Shown here piece after piece: positions 1 to 10,926 of a DNA stretch of 38,448 nucleotides. The notes under the pieces were generated by a model. It was given only the letters and a program-made list of their open reading frames with translations, did no database searches and was not told the DNA's origin. This DNA is from Scenedesmus sp. ARA3 (Eukaryota; Chlorophyta; Chlorophyceae; Sphaeropleales; Scenedesmaceae). The stretch is taken from positions 1 to 38,448 of the forward strand of contig RWJK01000669.1 of NCBI GenBank assembly GCA_004335835.1, read 5' to 3'. The stretch's first letter is position 1. Each line of letters begins with the position of its first letter. Position numbers and translations under genes: made by a program.

Positions 1-54
<54 letters not shown>
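1..54. repeat. (CTG)18 microsatellite at window edge
   Basis: Eighteen uninterrupted CTG units open the window and run directly into CAG. In this window CTG tracts that end in CAG usually mark the 3' end of an intron on the plus strand, so position 58 could be a splice acceptor of a gene starting outside the window. No convincing exon follows, so this stays a guess. Confidence 0.9.
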
Positions 55-55
<1 letters not shown>

Positions 56-902
56 AGGGTGACAAGACGTGCCTGCGCACACTCACTCCTGGCCAGGGAG
101 CCAGGGCACGCTGCGCCATCAAGTGCATGATACAGCTGGCATGCTAAGACCATTATTGGCCTGCCATCATGCTAGACCTTCAGGGAAATCGTGTAGCAGT
201 GCATGCATGCAGAGTGGTGACGCATCAAATGGCGGATGCAGAAGATGCTTCAAATAAGACAGTTCACGCACTGAAAGCCGTTTAGAAGCGTAAGCATCAG
301 GAGGCAGTAAGGGGTTTTTATTAATGAACAATGATGGGAAGAGAGCTTGTCATGGCAGTGACGTTGTACGTTGTACTAAACAATAAAAGTGGTAACACTG
401 GTGGGGTGGTATCCTTGTACAGCCCTGTGTGCATAGGGAGGGTGTGGACGGGGGGTGAATCTGCTAAAACGCCACTCTGAACCTGACACGGCAGCAGCCA
501 TTTCTACCTGTGACTGACGCGGCCGGCATTACTTTACATGCACAGCTGCAATTCGAGTAGCTCGTTGCTGTTGCCGAGGTCAGGCCTTGAAGTAGCATCG
601 AAGCACCGGTTTCCCGCGTTGTGCACCTCTCGTGTGTTCAGCACTGCTATGGCAGGCCCAGCTCCTTGAGACCCACGGCCAAAGCTTTGCCTAAAGTACT
701 TCCACATTCTTGAAGCTGCAAAATTTTGCGTCCTATCAGACTGGCTGATTGCTGCTAGGGCTTCAAACGGTCAACAGTGGAGCTCGAGTTCTGCCTGTAA
801 GACATTACGTGCTGGTGCAGCGGACCTGTCTCGCACCAGACTACTATTTCTCGCGTGGCATAAAATTATCTGCAAGAGTATTGTTGCCTACCAGGAAGCA
901 AC
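55..902. other. Region without a supported gene
   Basis: About 850 bp between the edge repeat and the LRR gene. The reading frames are short and look non-coding. The segment just before 903 may hold the promoter or 5' UTR of the LRR gene. No recognisable TATA box or RNA gene was seen. Confidence 0.5.
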
Positions 903-2259
903 ATGCAAAGCAGCCAAGCAAGGCTGTTCAGTGGTACAAGACAGCAGCACAGCCCTCTACTGCAGTGTGCAGAGCTGCAGGCAGCCTTACTGAGCAATGC
1001 CTCAGTCAGCCAGGACCAGGATGTGCTGCTCAAGCTCCTTCAGTCCTGCAAGGAGCTGCAAGCAGAGGCAGCTCGCCATTGTGCGGGGTCGATGAAAGCA
1101 GTATTGCGCGCGCATCGCGGAGAGTATGCTGACGCCCTTGCCAGCTGGTTACAGCGGCATGCACGGCTCCTGCAGAGGCTGGAATTGCAGTTGATGAAAA
1201 CAGATCCGATGTATGACGGTTGGAGCATAGAATCAGCAGTTGACGCTCTTGCAGGAGCCATGTCTGAGCAGCAGTGGCGTATGCAGGGGCTGCAGCGCTT
1301 AACCTTGAAGAGCAGCATCTGGGCAGCTGGAATCCTGCTGCAGCTACCAGACAGCCTGAAGGTGCTAAATCTGTCAGGCACCAACGCAGCAGCAGCAGCC
1401 CTCAGGGTGCGCGCCTTGGCACCCATAGCCAGGCTGCAGCAGCTGACGGAGCTTCGCCTGGGGCCAGTGCTTGTATGCCAGTTGTTAGCTGCGCAGCTGC
1501 CGCCGCTGCTGCAGCAGCTGGATGTGACAGTGGAGCTTGATTCCGTGCTTCAGACCTGCTAGACTTGGCAGAGTGGCTGTTGCTGTATGGGCGCATCATC
1601 AGGTACCTTGGGCTGTCCAACCTAAGCACACGCACTTCAAGACTGGCTGCAAATTGTCATTCGGAGCTGGAGTCGTGGAATGAAGCCATGGCAGCTGCAG
1701 CAGAAGCACTTAGGCCCGCTGAAGCACCGCTGGCAGCAGCAGCAGCAGGCAGGGCAGGACAGCACACGCAGAGCATCACAACAGAAGCCACAGCTGCGCT
1801 GCACAACCCTGGCGCAGCGCCGTACAGCAGCTGGAGCCTGCAGACATTGCACTGCCACCTCCCAGAAGGCGTGTCCCGAGTAGTACCACTGCCAGGCCTA
1901 CTCCTGCAGCAGCTGCCAGCTGCTACCTTGACGCAGCTGGTGTGCGGCCTGGACTTTGGCAAAGCCAGGGCATCTAGCTGCACTGTGCGGCCTGACAGCA
2001 CTGCGCAGTCTTGATGTGATTGATCACGTGCTTACTGTTCGACAGTGTAAGTGTCTGTGTGAATGCAGCAGCAATGTACTCAGCCCCATGTCAGCCCTGC
2101 AGCAGCTGACGGCATTGAAGCTTGATGATGATGTGTCAGTTCAGCAGCTAGCAAACCTAATGCTGCCACAACTGCGGCGGCTGGTAGTGTGCATCTGCAG
2201 AGATGCATGCCGGCATGACACAGGGCATACTGATAATGACGATGGCAATGATGATGCAG

Positions 2260-2349
<90 letters not shown>

Positions 2350-3396
2350 GTGAGCTGGTGCAGCCTGCATGCCGGGCGACAACAGCCACTGCAGCTGCGA
2401 CATCTGGCGTCCCTCACATACTTGGAGGGTCGCGGCAGCATACTGCTGCCTGTAGACGCACTACCCACGAGCCTGATCGCTGTGAAGTGGACATACGGGG
2501 ACGAGAACTGCGATGAGGTTGGCCCTTGCAGCGTGCAGCCGCTGTTGAAGCTTGCACATCTTGAGGAGCTGGACTAGACCTTCTCTGAGCTGCCACCAGC
2601 AGTAGAGGAGCTGCAACAGCTGGCCAGCCTGCAGCGTTTGAGGGCCATTCGCTTTGAGGATTGCCATACAGGAGCAATGCTTGCTGCTTCACTTGAGCTG
2701 GTGTGGGGTGTGATGCCACTGACGCGCTTGGAGCTCAGCAGCTGTACGCGTGGCAGCGACCACCCATATCTGGTGATGCCAGCAGCAGCGTTGCATGTTC
2801 TCAGTAAGATGACGCAGCTGCAATTCCTCACGCTTGCGTACGACAGGCATTCGAAGTCATCCTGCAGTCATTGCATCCTACTGGACGCCACCTTCGATCA
2901 TCTGGCAGGGATACTGCAGCCGCTCACAGCGCTGCAGCAACTGACATTGATCAACCTGGGCCTGCTGGGCGATGCGCTGGAACAGCAGCAGCAGCAGCAG
3001 CAGCACATGGCTGCTCACCCTGAAGCAACAGCAGACCTGGCTGCTGGTGGATGGGCGCAGGTGCAGCAGCAGCAGGAGCAGCAGCAACCGCAGCAGCAGC
3101 AACAGCAGCAGGGACCAATGGCAGCAGATGAGCAGAAACCCAAGTTTTGGAAGTTGCTGGAGTCACAGCCAGCATGTTGGCATAGTGCTGGAAGCGTGTG
3201 TGCCCTGTCAATGGCCGTTTTCAACCTGCCCTGCTTGAAGGCCCTGGAGGTGCAGCTGCCTGTGATGTTGCAGAAAGGGGAGCCTTGGGTGTCGTACCTG
3301 CCTGACGACTTCAACTGTGACAGTGTGCGGACCTCGACGTGTTGGTGTGGGCAGGGTTACATGGTGGGCTTTTATGGTCAGATGTATGCTGATTGA
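903..3396 (+). pseudogene. Decayed leucine-rich-repeat protein gene (algal LRR family)
   Basis: Read across frames, this encodes one long LRR protein. The N-terminal part (903-1562) has a helical F-box-like stretch (LLKLLQSCKELQAEAARHCAG at about residues 42-62), then LRR units such as LKVLNLSGTN and LQQLTELRLG. LRR coding then jumps frame near 1545-1560 (LLDLAEWLL follows in another frame), again near 1950-1960 (LTALRSLDVID), and a third time at or just after the CAG tract at 2262-2348 (LASLTYLEG, LAHLEELD). An in-frame TAG at 2575-2577 interrupts the last frame, which resumes at once with LRR text (LASLQRLRAI, LTRLELSS, LQFLTLAYD, LTALQQLTL) and runs to a stop at 3394. Such LRR proteins usually act in protein recognition. 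No plausible short introns repair the breaks, so I call a pseudogene. Sequencing or assembly errors in the repeats, or unrecognised introns, are the alternatives. Confidence 0.6.
2262..2348. repeat. (CAG)29 microsatellite inside the LRR pseudogene
   Basis: Twenty-nine uninterrupted CAG units, the longest perfect triplet tract in the window. Upstream LRR coding enters it in the Gln frame, and downstream LRR coding resumes in the frame that reads it as Ser, so the frame is lost at or near the tract. Confidence 0.95.
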
Positions 3397-4270
3397 GTTG
3401 CTGCTGTAGGCTGTGCATGAACTCGTTGCGGTCGTTTGTTTACCAGCACTGCAAGTGCATCAGGCGGAGCGGTAGTGTATAAGGCTGATCAGTGGCCACT
3501 GGCCTGAGGCCGCCTGCCTACTGCCAGGCTGGCAGGCTATTGCCAGAAATACATACAAACTGCTACCAACCACGCTGAACGCTATGACGGACATATCACA
3601 TAAATTTGCGTGCTTCACGAGTCTTCATGCAAGGTACTACGAGCTTGTCGTGTCCAGTTGCAGCTGCAGGAAGGTCTGTTGTTGTCGCCTTGTCACATGC
3701 ATGTGCGTGCACGCTGACCTGCCGTGATGCACTCTGCTTGTAGCCAGACAATCTGCTTCATCGCATGAATCACCAGTGCATTTACCTCTAATTTATCGGT
3801 TCGTGCTTGCTCGTCGGCATGCTGCAAATCAGCTAACACTATAAAGCGACATACGTGTGCTGTTACCGTTGGCATTATCAAACTATTGTTTTCAGCCTCA
3901 ATATATTGATATCTGGTGTTCATCCAAACGGTGCGCATCTCCTATTGCGGTGAGCCTGTGGCGTCACCAGCAACGCGCCCAAGTGACCGCAAGCGATGCA
4001 CAGGCAGAGCATGTGCACAGTCAATGTATCATTCCATAAAAATTAGACATGCGCCAAGGAAGGCATTGCTGGCAGCAATGTTGCAGCAGAACCCAACGTA
4101 CTTGTCTAGGGGCCAGGCTGCAGCTGCAGCAAGCTGGCAAGGTCATTCCTCTTGTATTATTGCCACGTCGAAGCTTGACCTCACACAAGCACAAACCCAT
4201 GAAACTCATGCACATTTTCAGCAATCCTGGTGTTATGCAACTTTGCAGGACCTGCGACTGACACACCTCA
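3397..4270. other. Intergenic region between LRR pseudogene and Kazal gene
   Basis: Holds the 3' flank of the LRR locus and the 5' flank of the Kazal gene. It is less CAG-rich than its neighbours. I see no supported coding region, RNA gene or clear promoter motif. Confidence 0.5.
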
Positions 4271-4581
4271 ATGAGGCCAGGCAGGTGCTTCTGGCTGGCT
4301 GCTGTTATGCTGGCTGCTGTGGCTCTTCTCAGCAGCAGCCCTGCAGCAGCACAGCAACCTGCAGGTCAGGCAAGACCTCCAGGGCAGGGTGGAGCAGCAG
4401 GCGCAGGGCCAGGCGCATGTGCCTGTCCCAGGGATTTCAGCCCAGTGTGTGGCGTTGATGGTGCTTTCTTTCCCAACAAGTGCCTGGCAAAGTGTGTTGG
4501 AACAAAAATCAGCGACAAGGAGCCGAAGGATGGCAAGTGCGGATACATTGTGAACCAGACAAAGCAGCAGCAGCAGCAGCC

Positions 4582-4630
<49 letters not shown>

Positions 4631-4659
4631 GCAAGGCCACAACAGCAGGGCAACAAGCC

Positions 4660-4694
<35 letters not shown>

Positions 4695-5284
4695 CACCTC
4701 AGCAGGGAGGCAGGCCAGCAGCAGTAGCCAGCCACTGTGGCTGCCCTCAGGATGTGGCGATTGTATGCGGCAGGGCAGCCGGCAAGCAGCAGAACTACCA
4801 GAGCGCCTGTTATGCACGCTGCTTCCAGGCACAGGTGCTGTACGATGGCCCATGCAGGGCTGGCAACGGGCCAGCAGCAGCAGCAACAGCAGCACCCACG
4901 ACAGGCCCTTTACCTGGAGAGAATGTGCCTCCACAAGCCCAAGCTCTAGGAACCCTGATGCCTGGAGCAGACCAGCAGTACCTCCAGCCTGAGCCTGAGG
5001 CCCCAGCTTTAGGCTTGACTGGTTTGACTGCTTTGACCAGTTTGACCAGTTTGACCGGTGCTGAAGGACAGCTGGCAGCCCCTGCCGGCACATACAGTCA
5101 GCCGCAGCCGTCTGGCCAGGTGCAGTGCCGCTGCTCGCAGCTGTGGCTGCCTGTGTGTGCGCTGGACCCGCAGGGGATGTACCAGACTGTGCAGAACAGG
5201 TGTGTGGCCAACTGCTGGGGCGCCTCTGAGCACTGCCACAGGACAGGCTGGTCAGGGCCATGCCTGGCACATTTAGGCAGGTGA
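4271..5284 (+). CDS. Secreted Kazal-type protease-inhibitor-like protein with polyglutamine linkers
   Basis: A 337-residue open frame. Residues 1-27 are a signal peptide (basic start, hydrophobic core, Ala-rich cleavage region), so the product is probably secreted. Kazal domain 1 spans about residues 50-90 with Cys at 50, 52, 60, 71, 75 and 90 and the signature PVCGVDG. Kazal-like domain 2 is at about 156-195 (CGCPQDVAIVCG...CYARC). Domain 3 is at about 286-331 (CRCSQLWLPVCA...NRCVANC). Domains 1 and 2 are joined by long Gln tracts, and 2 and 3 by a Pro/Ala linker with LTxLTx repeats. Kazal domains typically inhibit serine proteases; which protease is targeted cannot be read from the sequence. 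The stop overlaps a good splice-donor match (CAG/GTGAGA at 5279-5287), so a further exon after 5281 is possible. The start is the first ATG, placed directly before the signal peptide. Confidence 0.8.
4564..4694. repeat. Interrupted CAG tracts coding polyglutamine
   Basis: Two CAG-rich blocks inside the Kazal gene, broken by CCG and a short Ala/Arg/Pro/Asn stretch, form the Gln linker between Kazal domains 1 and 2. Confidence 0.9.
5015..5059 (+). repeat. 9-bp minisatellite, five units (TTGACnnnT core)
   Basis: Five consecutive 9-bp units starting TTGAC encode the Leu-Thr-Ala/Ser/Gly triplets in the linker before the third Kazal-like domain. The same TTTGACC core recurs in the minisatellite at 19708-19769. 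Confidence 0.85.
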
Positions 5285-6967
5285 GACATGACACAACTTA
5301 GGCCTGCACTTCCAACTGTAGTACACAGCTGTGCATTCATTGCGTAAATTCGTGCTTTGACAAAGGGAATAACACTGGCTGCAGCCTGCTCAAGGGTATG
5401 CCTATTGCAACCGATGGTAGCAGCAGCGGAAGCAGCAGCAGCAGCAGCTGTAAATTTATGGCAGGCGTGCAGTCATGACATGCGCCACTATCTGTGCTTG
5501 GACAGCGCCGCAACGGGCAGGTGGGAGTTGGGCTGCTCATGTGCCAGGCACTGTCCAAGGGGAGAACTTGATGGCACTGGATGACAGCGCAGTGTCGCAA
5601 CTGACTGCGTTGTTCAGCTTAGCACTACAAGCTGATGAAGAGCCCACTGCACTGCCATGTATCATGCACCACTTTTCCGTACGCATAACAAGCACATCAG
5701 TCACAAGGTAGCTCATAAGCAACTGAGCTGCTGCTTCTGCTGCTGCTGCTGCCCTGCTGCTGCTGGGTATTGATCTGCTGCAGGTGCCACTCCCATGAGA
5801 CTGGGCGCAGCTCCTTGTTGGGCCGCTGACGGCAGCGGCACTGCACAGGAAAGGCTTGGCGCTGCCGCAGCAAGTGTGGCATACTGTGCCCAGTTGGCAA
5901 CTGGTGCTTGCAACAATGTGTGAGGGCAGTGTGCTGCCACCTGAATGGCTGCCACACTTCAGTGGTGGTCTGATCGCTGTTCTGCTGCGGAGGTGTTTGC
6001 ATGCCGGGATGGAGGTTTTTGCGTTCGTGTTTGATTATTGTCACACATTGGCCTCTGGCATATCACATGATGTTGGTCTGCTGGCAGTGCATGGCACTGG
6101 CTGCCAGCCGGCTTCCAAGGTTTGGCCTTGCTGATGGTGCAGGCTCAGCAACTGCTGCATGCCTGAAATCTGGTCTGGAAACCAGCAGCTGCACACAGCT
6201 CTGAAATCGTGTGCATTCAGCAGGTGCTGGTACTGGCACCTGTGTCCAAGCTTTGGACTGATCAGTGACCCATGGTCACCTGTCACAGCATGGAAGGTTC
6301 TGATGGCACCTCAAGGGATACAACATGGTAAATCCACTCGTGTATGTTGAGTATAACTTGGATGGTGTGGTGGCTACCGACGTAGACCTCAACACTCAGT
6401 GCGACTGGTGGACCCGTGTCCCACTAGCCTGGTGCATCAGGTAGCCAGCAGGGAGCATGCCAGATGCATAATGGCATGTACGAGCCCTCAACAGCATCAC
6501 ATAATATGATCAATTTACAAGTACCACGCCATATCACACAGCGTACTACATACGAACGGCGTGCAGACTGGCTTGAAGCAAGGCAGGACGAACAGCTTGA
6601 TTGAGGTTCAGACAGACTGTTTGACCAGCCGCAGCGTTGAAGGGTCTCTTAACCTATTGTATTCATTAGGTTCAGCTGGTCTCGTCCAGCTTGTCTCCGC
6701 TAAGCGAACAGTCCTCGTTCAGCTTGTCTACTTGTGGCCAACAAAGCAGGCTGTCCCGATAGTCGATCTCTTTTACCTCAACATCAACGGCATACTTTCA
6801 GCTTTCTGGTACGGGGTACGGGGTACTGGGTAGGCAGCATAGAGACCCCTCCTCTGCTGTGTCTCGGAGCAGCAGCTAGGAAGAGTACTCCCACAGAGCT
6901 GCTGGGAGCAGCCGTTAGCGCCTGTATAGGCTTTAGTAACCACGTTATGACGGTAGACCTCGCCACA
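5285..6967. other. Long gap with no resolved gene
   Basis: About 1.7 kb between the Kazal gene and the transporter. TGTAA at 5449-5453 matches the green-algal polyadenylation signal and could end the Kazal transcript. Open frames near 5560-5711 (plus) and 5713-5955 (minus, Ala/Pro/Gln-rich) look weakly protein-like, but I can assign them to no family or splice model. The last few hundred bases should contain the transporter promoter. Confidence 0.45.
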
Positions 6968-9346
6968 ATGCCGGATGGCGGGGACACAGGCAGCAAAGCT
7001 TCTACCAGCAGCAGGACTCCTGCAAGCAGTTGGAGCAGCAGCAGCGCACAGGAAATTAGCCGCATGGTGCAGCAATATAAGATTCCACTGATCTTGCTAT
7101 ATTACGGCTTCTGCTCAAGCACGCTGATCGTCATAAACAAGGTGGCAGTGCACAACTTGAGGGCGCCAGTGTTCATCCTCATCACGCAGCTGCTGTTTGC
7201 AGCAACGACAGTGAAAGGCCTGAACGTGTTTGGTGTGCTGGAAGCAGAGAAGTTGCAGTGGAGCTTGGTGCGTCCATTCCTGCTGATTGTGGCAGGCTTC
7301 CTAGGTGAGCAGCATGGCCCGCTGTATTATGTGAGGTTGCAGGATGATGACTGATGCTGCTGCTGTGCCGTGGCAGCCTTGTGGCACCAGTGCAGGGCAG
7401 CATGAGACAGGCAGTCATAGTTTTATACGTCCAGGCAGCTGCGGCCACTGCTTTCGTACGTATCCTTACAACACACATGGCAGCAGCCTGGTTAAGCGCA
7501 CACGACCTCGCTTGCATGTGTGCTCAACCCAACAGCTTGCAGGAGTCTGTTGTCAGCACCATGTGCTGCCCATCAGCAGTAGACTCCTCTGCATCCTGAA
7601 CCCATTTGCAGAAATAATGGATCAGCAGCAGGCCGATGCGCTGCAATGACTGTACATCCAGCCTGCATGGCTTCAAGGATAGCCACCCACACCCATCCAG
7701 CCATGCAGAACAGCATGCAGGCACGCTGTGTCTATCAGCCAGGAAGCTACTGTATATGTTGTCATCATGAGGCACTCGCTTGCACTCTCCAATACACCTT
7801 CAGCTGTTCACACCCTTACGCACGTGCTGACGCACCCGTTGACTGCTTTGGTGCTTGCAGGAACGCTGTTTGCCAACATCAAGGTGCTGGTGTACAGCAA
7901 CGTTGAGACCTTTATCACCTTCCGCTCCTCAACGCCGCTGGTGCTGTCAGTGTTTGACTACATCTTCCTCGGCAGAGAGCTGCCGGGTGGCCGCAGCATC
8001 TTTAGCATCCTGCTGCTGGTGGCATCATGTGGCGGTTACACGTACTTTGACAAGGGCTTCAAACTGGAGGCATACACCTGGCTATGTGTCTGGTGAGTGT
8101 GTGACTGAGTTGACTTTGGGATGTGAGCGCAACAGCAAGCGCTGCAGCGTGTGGCACTGTGTCTGTTGTCACGCACATCCAAGCAGCAGCAGCCACAGCA
8201 GCAGCAGCATTGTGCGTGGACTGCTTGCAGGCGTGACGCATCACAGTGGGTACAGCAAGAGCAGTGCGCAGAGTATGCTGGTGCAGCAGTCGCAGCCCGC
8301 CCATTATATGCTGAAGCGCAACCTCAATCATCTCATACCACCATAATGTCATACCACCATTATCTCATACCACCATTAAACTCTGCACCAGACACTGTCC
8401 TGCAAAGCCAGCAACCCCTGCGCCATGCCCACACCCCAAACTGCCTCACTGCAGGTATGTCTTCTTCCTATTTGAGGCCTGCTATGTGAAGCACGTGTGC
8501 GACACCGTGAAGATGACAAACTGGGGCCGCGTGTATTACACAAACTTCCTGTCAGCGCTGGCGCTGCTGCTGGCCTTCCCCTTCTGCTCCTCAGAGCATC
8601 AGGTGCTGAAGAATTTTGAGTTTTCAAACGGCCAGGTGGCACTGCTGCTGCTGTCGTGCAGCGTGGGCGTCTGCATGAGCCACGCAGGTGCGCGCAAGAG
8701 AGGGACTATTAAGTGTTTGCAACAGCACAGCAGACGGGGCCCTCTGCTGGTGGACAACAATTCAGTGGATTAGAACAGCAGCCAGGAGCCATCTGCAGAA
8801 GCTGCATCCAGTCTTTGCCGTTCTGCGTCATCTGCTTGTGTAGCATGTCAGCTGCTTGGAAACGGATTGCTGCGTGTCAATTCAGCTGTGCCTGCAAACT
8901 TTGTTCCCAGCCACCTCTGCACTGCTTGCGCACAAACAATAAGCATTGAACAGCGCTCCTCTATCATCAACATATGTTACTTACTGACATGAGTTTCTGC
9001 TGGAGCCCGGCCCTACTGCTGCCCTCCTGTAGGCTATCTCATGCGCAGCAACGTGTCCGCCACAGCCGGCGTTGTGGTGGGCGTGGTCTGCAAAATCGGC
9101 TCCATCGTGCTCAACCTACTCATCTGGTCAAACCACGCCTCGCCAATTCAGCTGTTATTCCTAGCAATGGGCCTTGCAGGAGGATCTCTGTTCCAGCAGG
9201 CCCCACTGCGCGAAAAGCAGCAGCCAAAGCTGCCGCTGGCAGTGCAGGACATGCATGCAGATGCGGAAGGGGTCAGCAGCAGTGCTGCTGCATACAAAGC
9301 AACAGCAGCGCTGCATGCCACACGCCCCCGGCCGCCGAGCCGGTGA
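6968..9346 (+). CDS. Nucleotide-sugar (GDP-sugar-type) transporter, TPT/DMT superfamily
   Basis: Four exons: 6968-7304, 7861-8092, 8455-8687, 9033-9346. Phases match at each junction and give 371 residues. The protein has a short Ser/Thr-rich N-terminus and about ten hydrophobic segments, as in drug/metabolite-superfamily nucleotide-sugar transporters. Supporting motifs: FCSSTLIVINKVAV in the first helix, TFRSSTPLVLSVFDYIFLGR in the middle, NWGRVYYTNFLS, and the C-terminal pattern SATAGVVVGVVCKIGS followed by IWSNHASP and GGSLFQQ. This layout resembles plant GONST/GDP-mannose-type carriers, which bring sugar nucleotides into the Golgi lumen in exchange for nucleoside monophosphate. Substrate identity is inference. 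I chose the ATG at 6968 (A at -3) over one at 6947 because both lie upstream of the first helix and 6968 has the better context. Confidence 0.85.
8330..8377 (+). repeat. Three 16-bp tandem repeats in transporter intron 2
   Basis: Three consecutive units of about ATCTCATACCACCATT, with one or two changes between units, lie within the intron between exons 2 and 3 of the transporter. Confidence 0.9.
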
Positions 9347-10625
9347 GGCCGTGGCATGTGACAAGGCAGATTGTACAAGGTAGACGGACGGCTGCGCACC
9401 TTCAAGCAGTGCTGGACCAGGAGAGCCCCCGCCCCATGTGGGGTGGGGCACCCAGTGTGTGATTGCAGTGGCGTGAGTTGCCCCTGGGGGGTGCGCGCGC
9501 ATATCTCGGACTCGGCTGTCGGGTGGGATATCAGCAACCTGTGAATGGCTGCCTGCAGAAGATAGCAAGCATGATTGGTGCCGTCTGGTGTGTGTGGTGT
9601 GATGTCAAGCATGGGAGGCTACTGGCTATGCACGTAAAGCAGTGATCATTGTACGGCATCGCCTTGGTACTACGGCTTGCAGTATACCCATCAGTCACGC
9701 TGCTTGCACCTGCCTGGCATCGCCCGTACAGTCACGTGTCACGCTGTGTTGGCCATGGGATGAAGTGTGGATGCATCCAAGCATTATAGCAATGCAATGT
9801 TTAGGTTGTAGCATTCGTATATTCTGGCGTAGCACTGTGTTGTCGTGTAGAGCGTGACCTTCCAAGGCGCATACCTTGTGCTTTGGTGCTGCTGGTCTTT
9901 GCGCTCTGTGCGTTCTGTTCAGCTGTTGCAGCGCTGTTTGCGCCTGCTGTGCGCACAACCGAAGCATGTCATCCTAATGTAGCAGCTGCACCTGCGGCAC
10001 GATAGCACTAGCACTGTTGTTGGTCAGCTTGCAACAAGCCGTTTGCGAGCTCACCACACCTTGCGGTTGTCATAACCTCAAGGGTAGGCCCTACCCAAGG
10101 TTTGAGGCAGAGCATGTTTCCTTTGTGGTATTCGTATGACTGCTGTTTACCAAGAGAATAACATGCACAGTTCAGATTGGGTGCATGTGCTATGCGCTGT
10201 GTGCTGTGCGCACAGCACTTCTTGCGTGCCACCTTGTTGGCGGCCAAGCACAAAGCAGTCCATGGTGTTCTTGTGCCATGCACCAAGCAATCGTGGTGTT
10301 TTTGTTTTCACATTGTGATGTCTACATTCGATACTCGAACCAACAGCAATACAATCCCTGGTGGCAAGCTGTACAGCACTGCACCCTAGCATGTAACCAT
10401 CAACATAAGCCAGCAACAGGTGACGACTCCTGCACGCTGAGACTGGCTGTCACGTTCGATCTTTGCGCACAGTTGTGCGCGATACCAGTTATTTCAGTGA
10501 TCATCGTGCGGTGCAGTGGCTGACAGGCAGTTGAACGTGTTCCTGCGTACGTGCTTGACCACTTGCAATTCACTTGCTCTGCCACTAGCATCAACATTTA
10601 CAATCAAGAGGTTCGACTCAGGGCA
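9347..10625. other. Intergenic region, transporter 3' flank and transaldolase 5' flank
   Basis: About 1.3 kb without a supported gene. TGTAA occurs near 10391 but is far from the transporter stop. Short frames here look random. Confidence 0.5.
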
Positions 10626-10861
10626 ATGCTGTTGGGACAAAGAGCACCTGCTTGCAGGCGCAGCAGTAGCACCAGCAGTAGCACCAGTGCTGGCAGCAGT
10701 GTTAGCGTCAATGGGATGCGCACCAGGCATATGCAGGTAGCATCAACGGCACTGAAAGGTGAGTGGTAAGAACGCATTTCTTTGTGGGATGCTGTCAACA
10801 TGGCAGGGGTCAGTGCTGTTGAACTCTGGTGGCACCACAGGCGCCTGGCAGCCACTACACC

Positions 10862-10926
<65 letters not shown>

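Noticed and set aside
2262..2348. CRISPR-like or regulatory repeat array
   Set aside because: It is a simple trinucleotide tract with no spacers. All repeat arrays here are microsatellites, minisatellites or exon copies.
3693..3938. Minus-strand 81-codon frame with moderately protein-like text
   Set aside because: No homology recognised and no neighbouring exons. Length is within chance for this base composition.
5697..6134. Overlapping frames on both strands, one Ala/Gln-rich and one hydrophobic, as possible genes
   Set aside because: I could not build a phase-consistent model, and neither frame shows a family motif. Left as an unresolved region.
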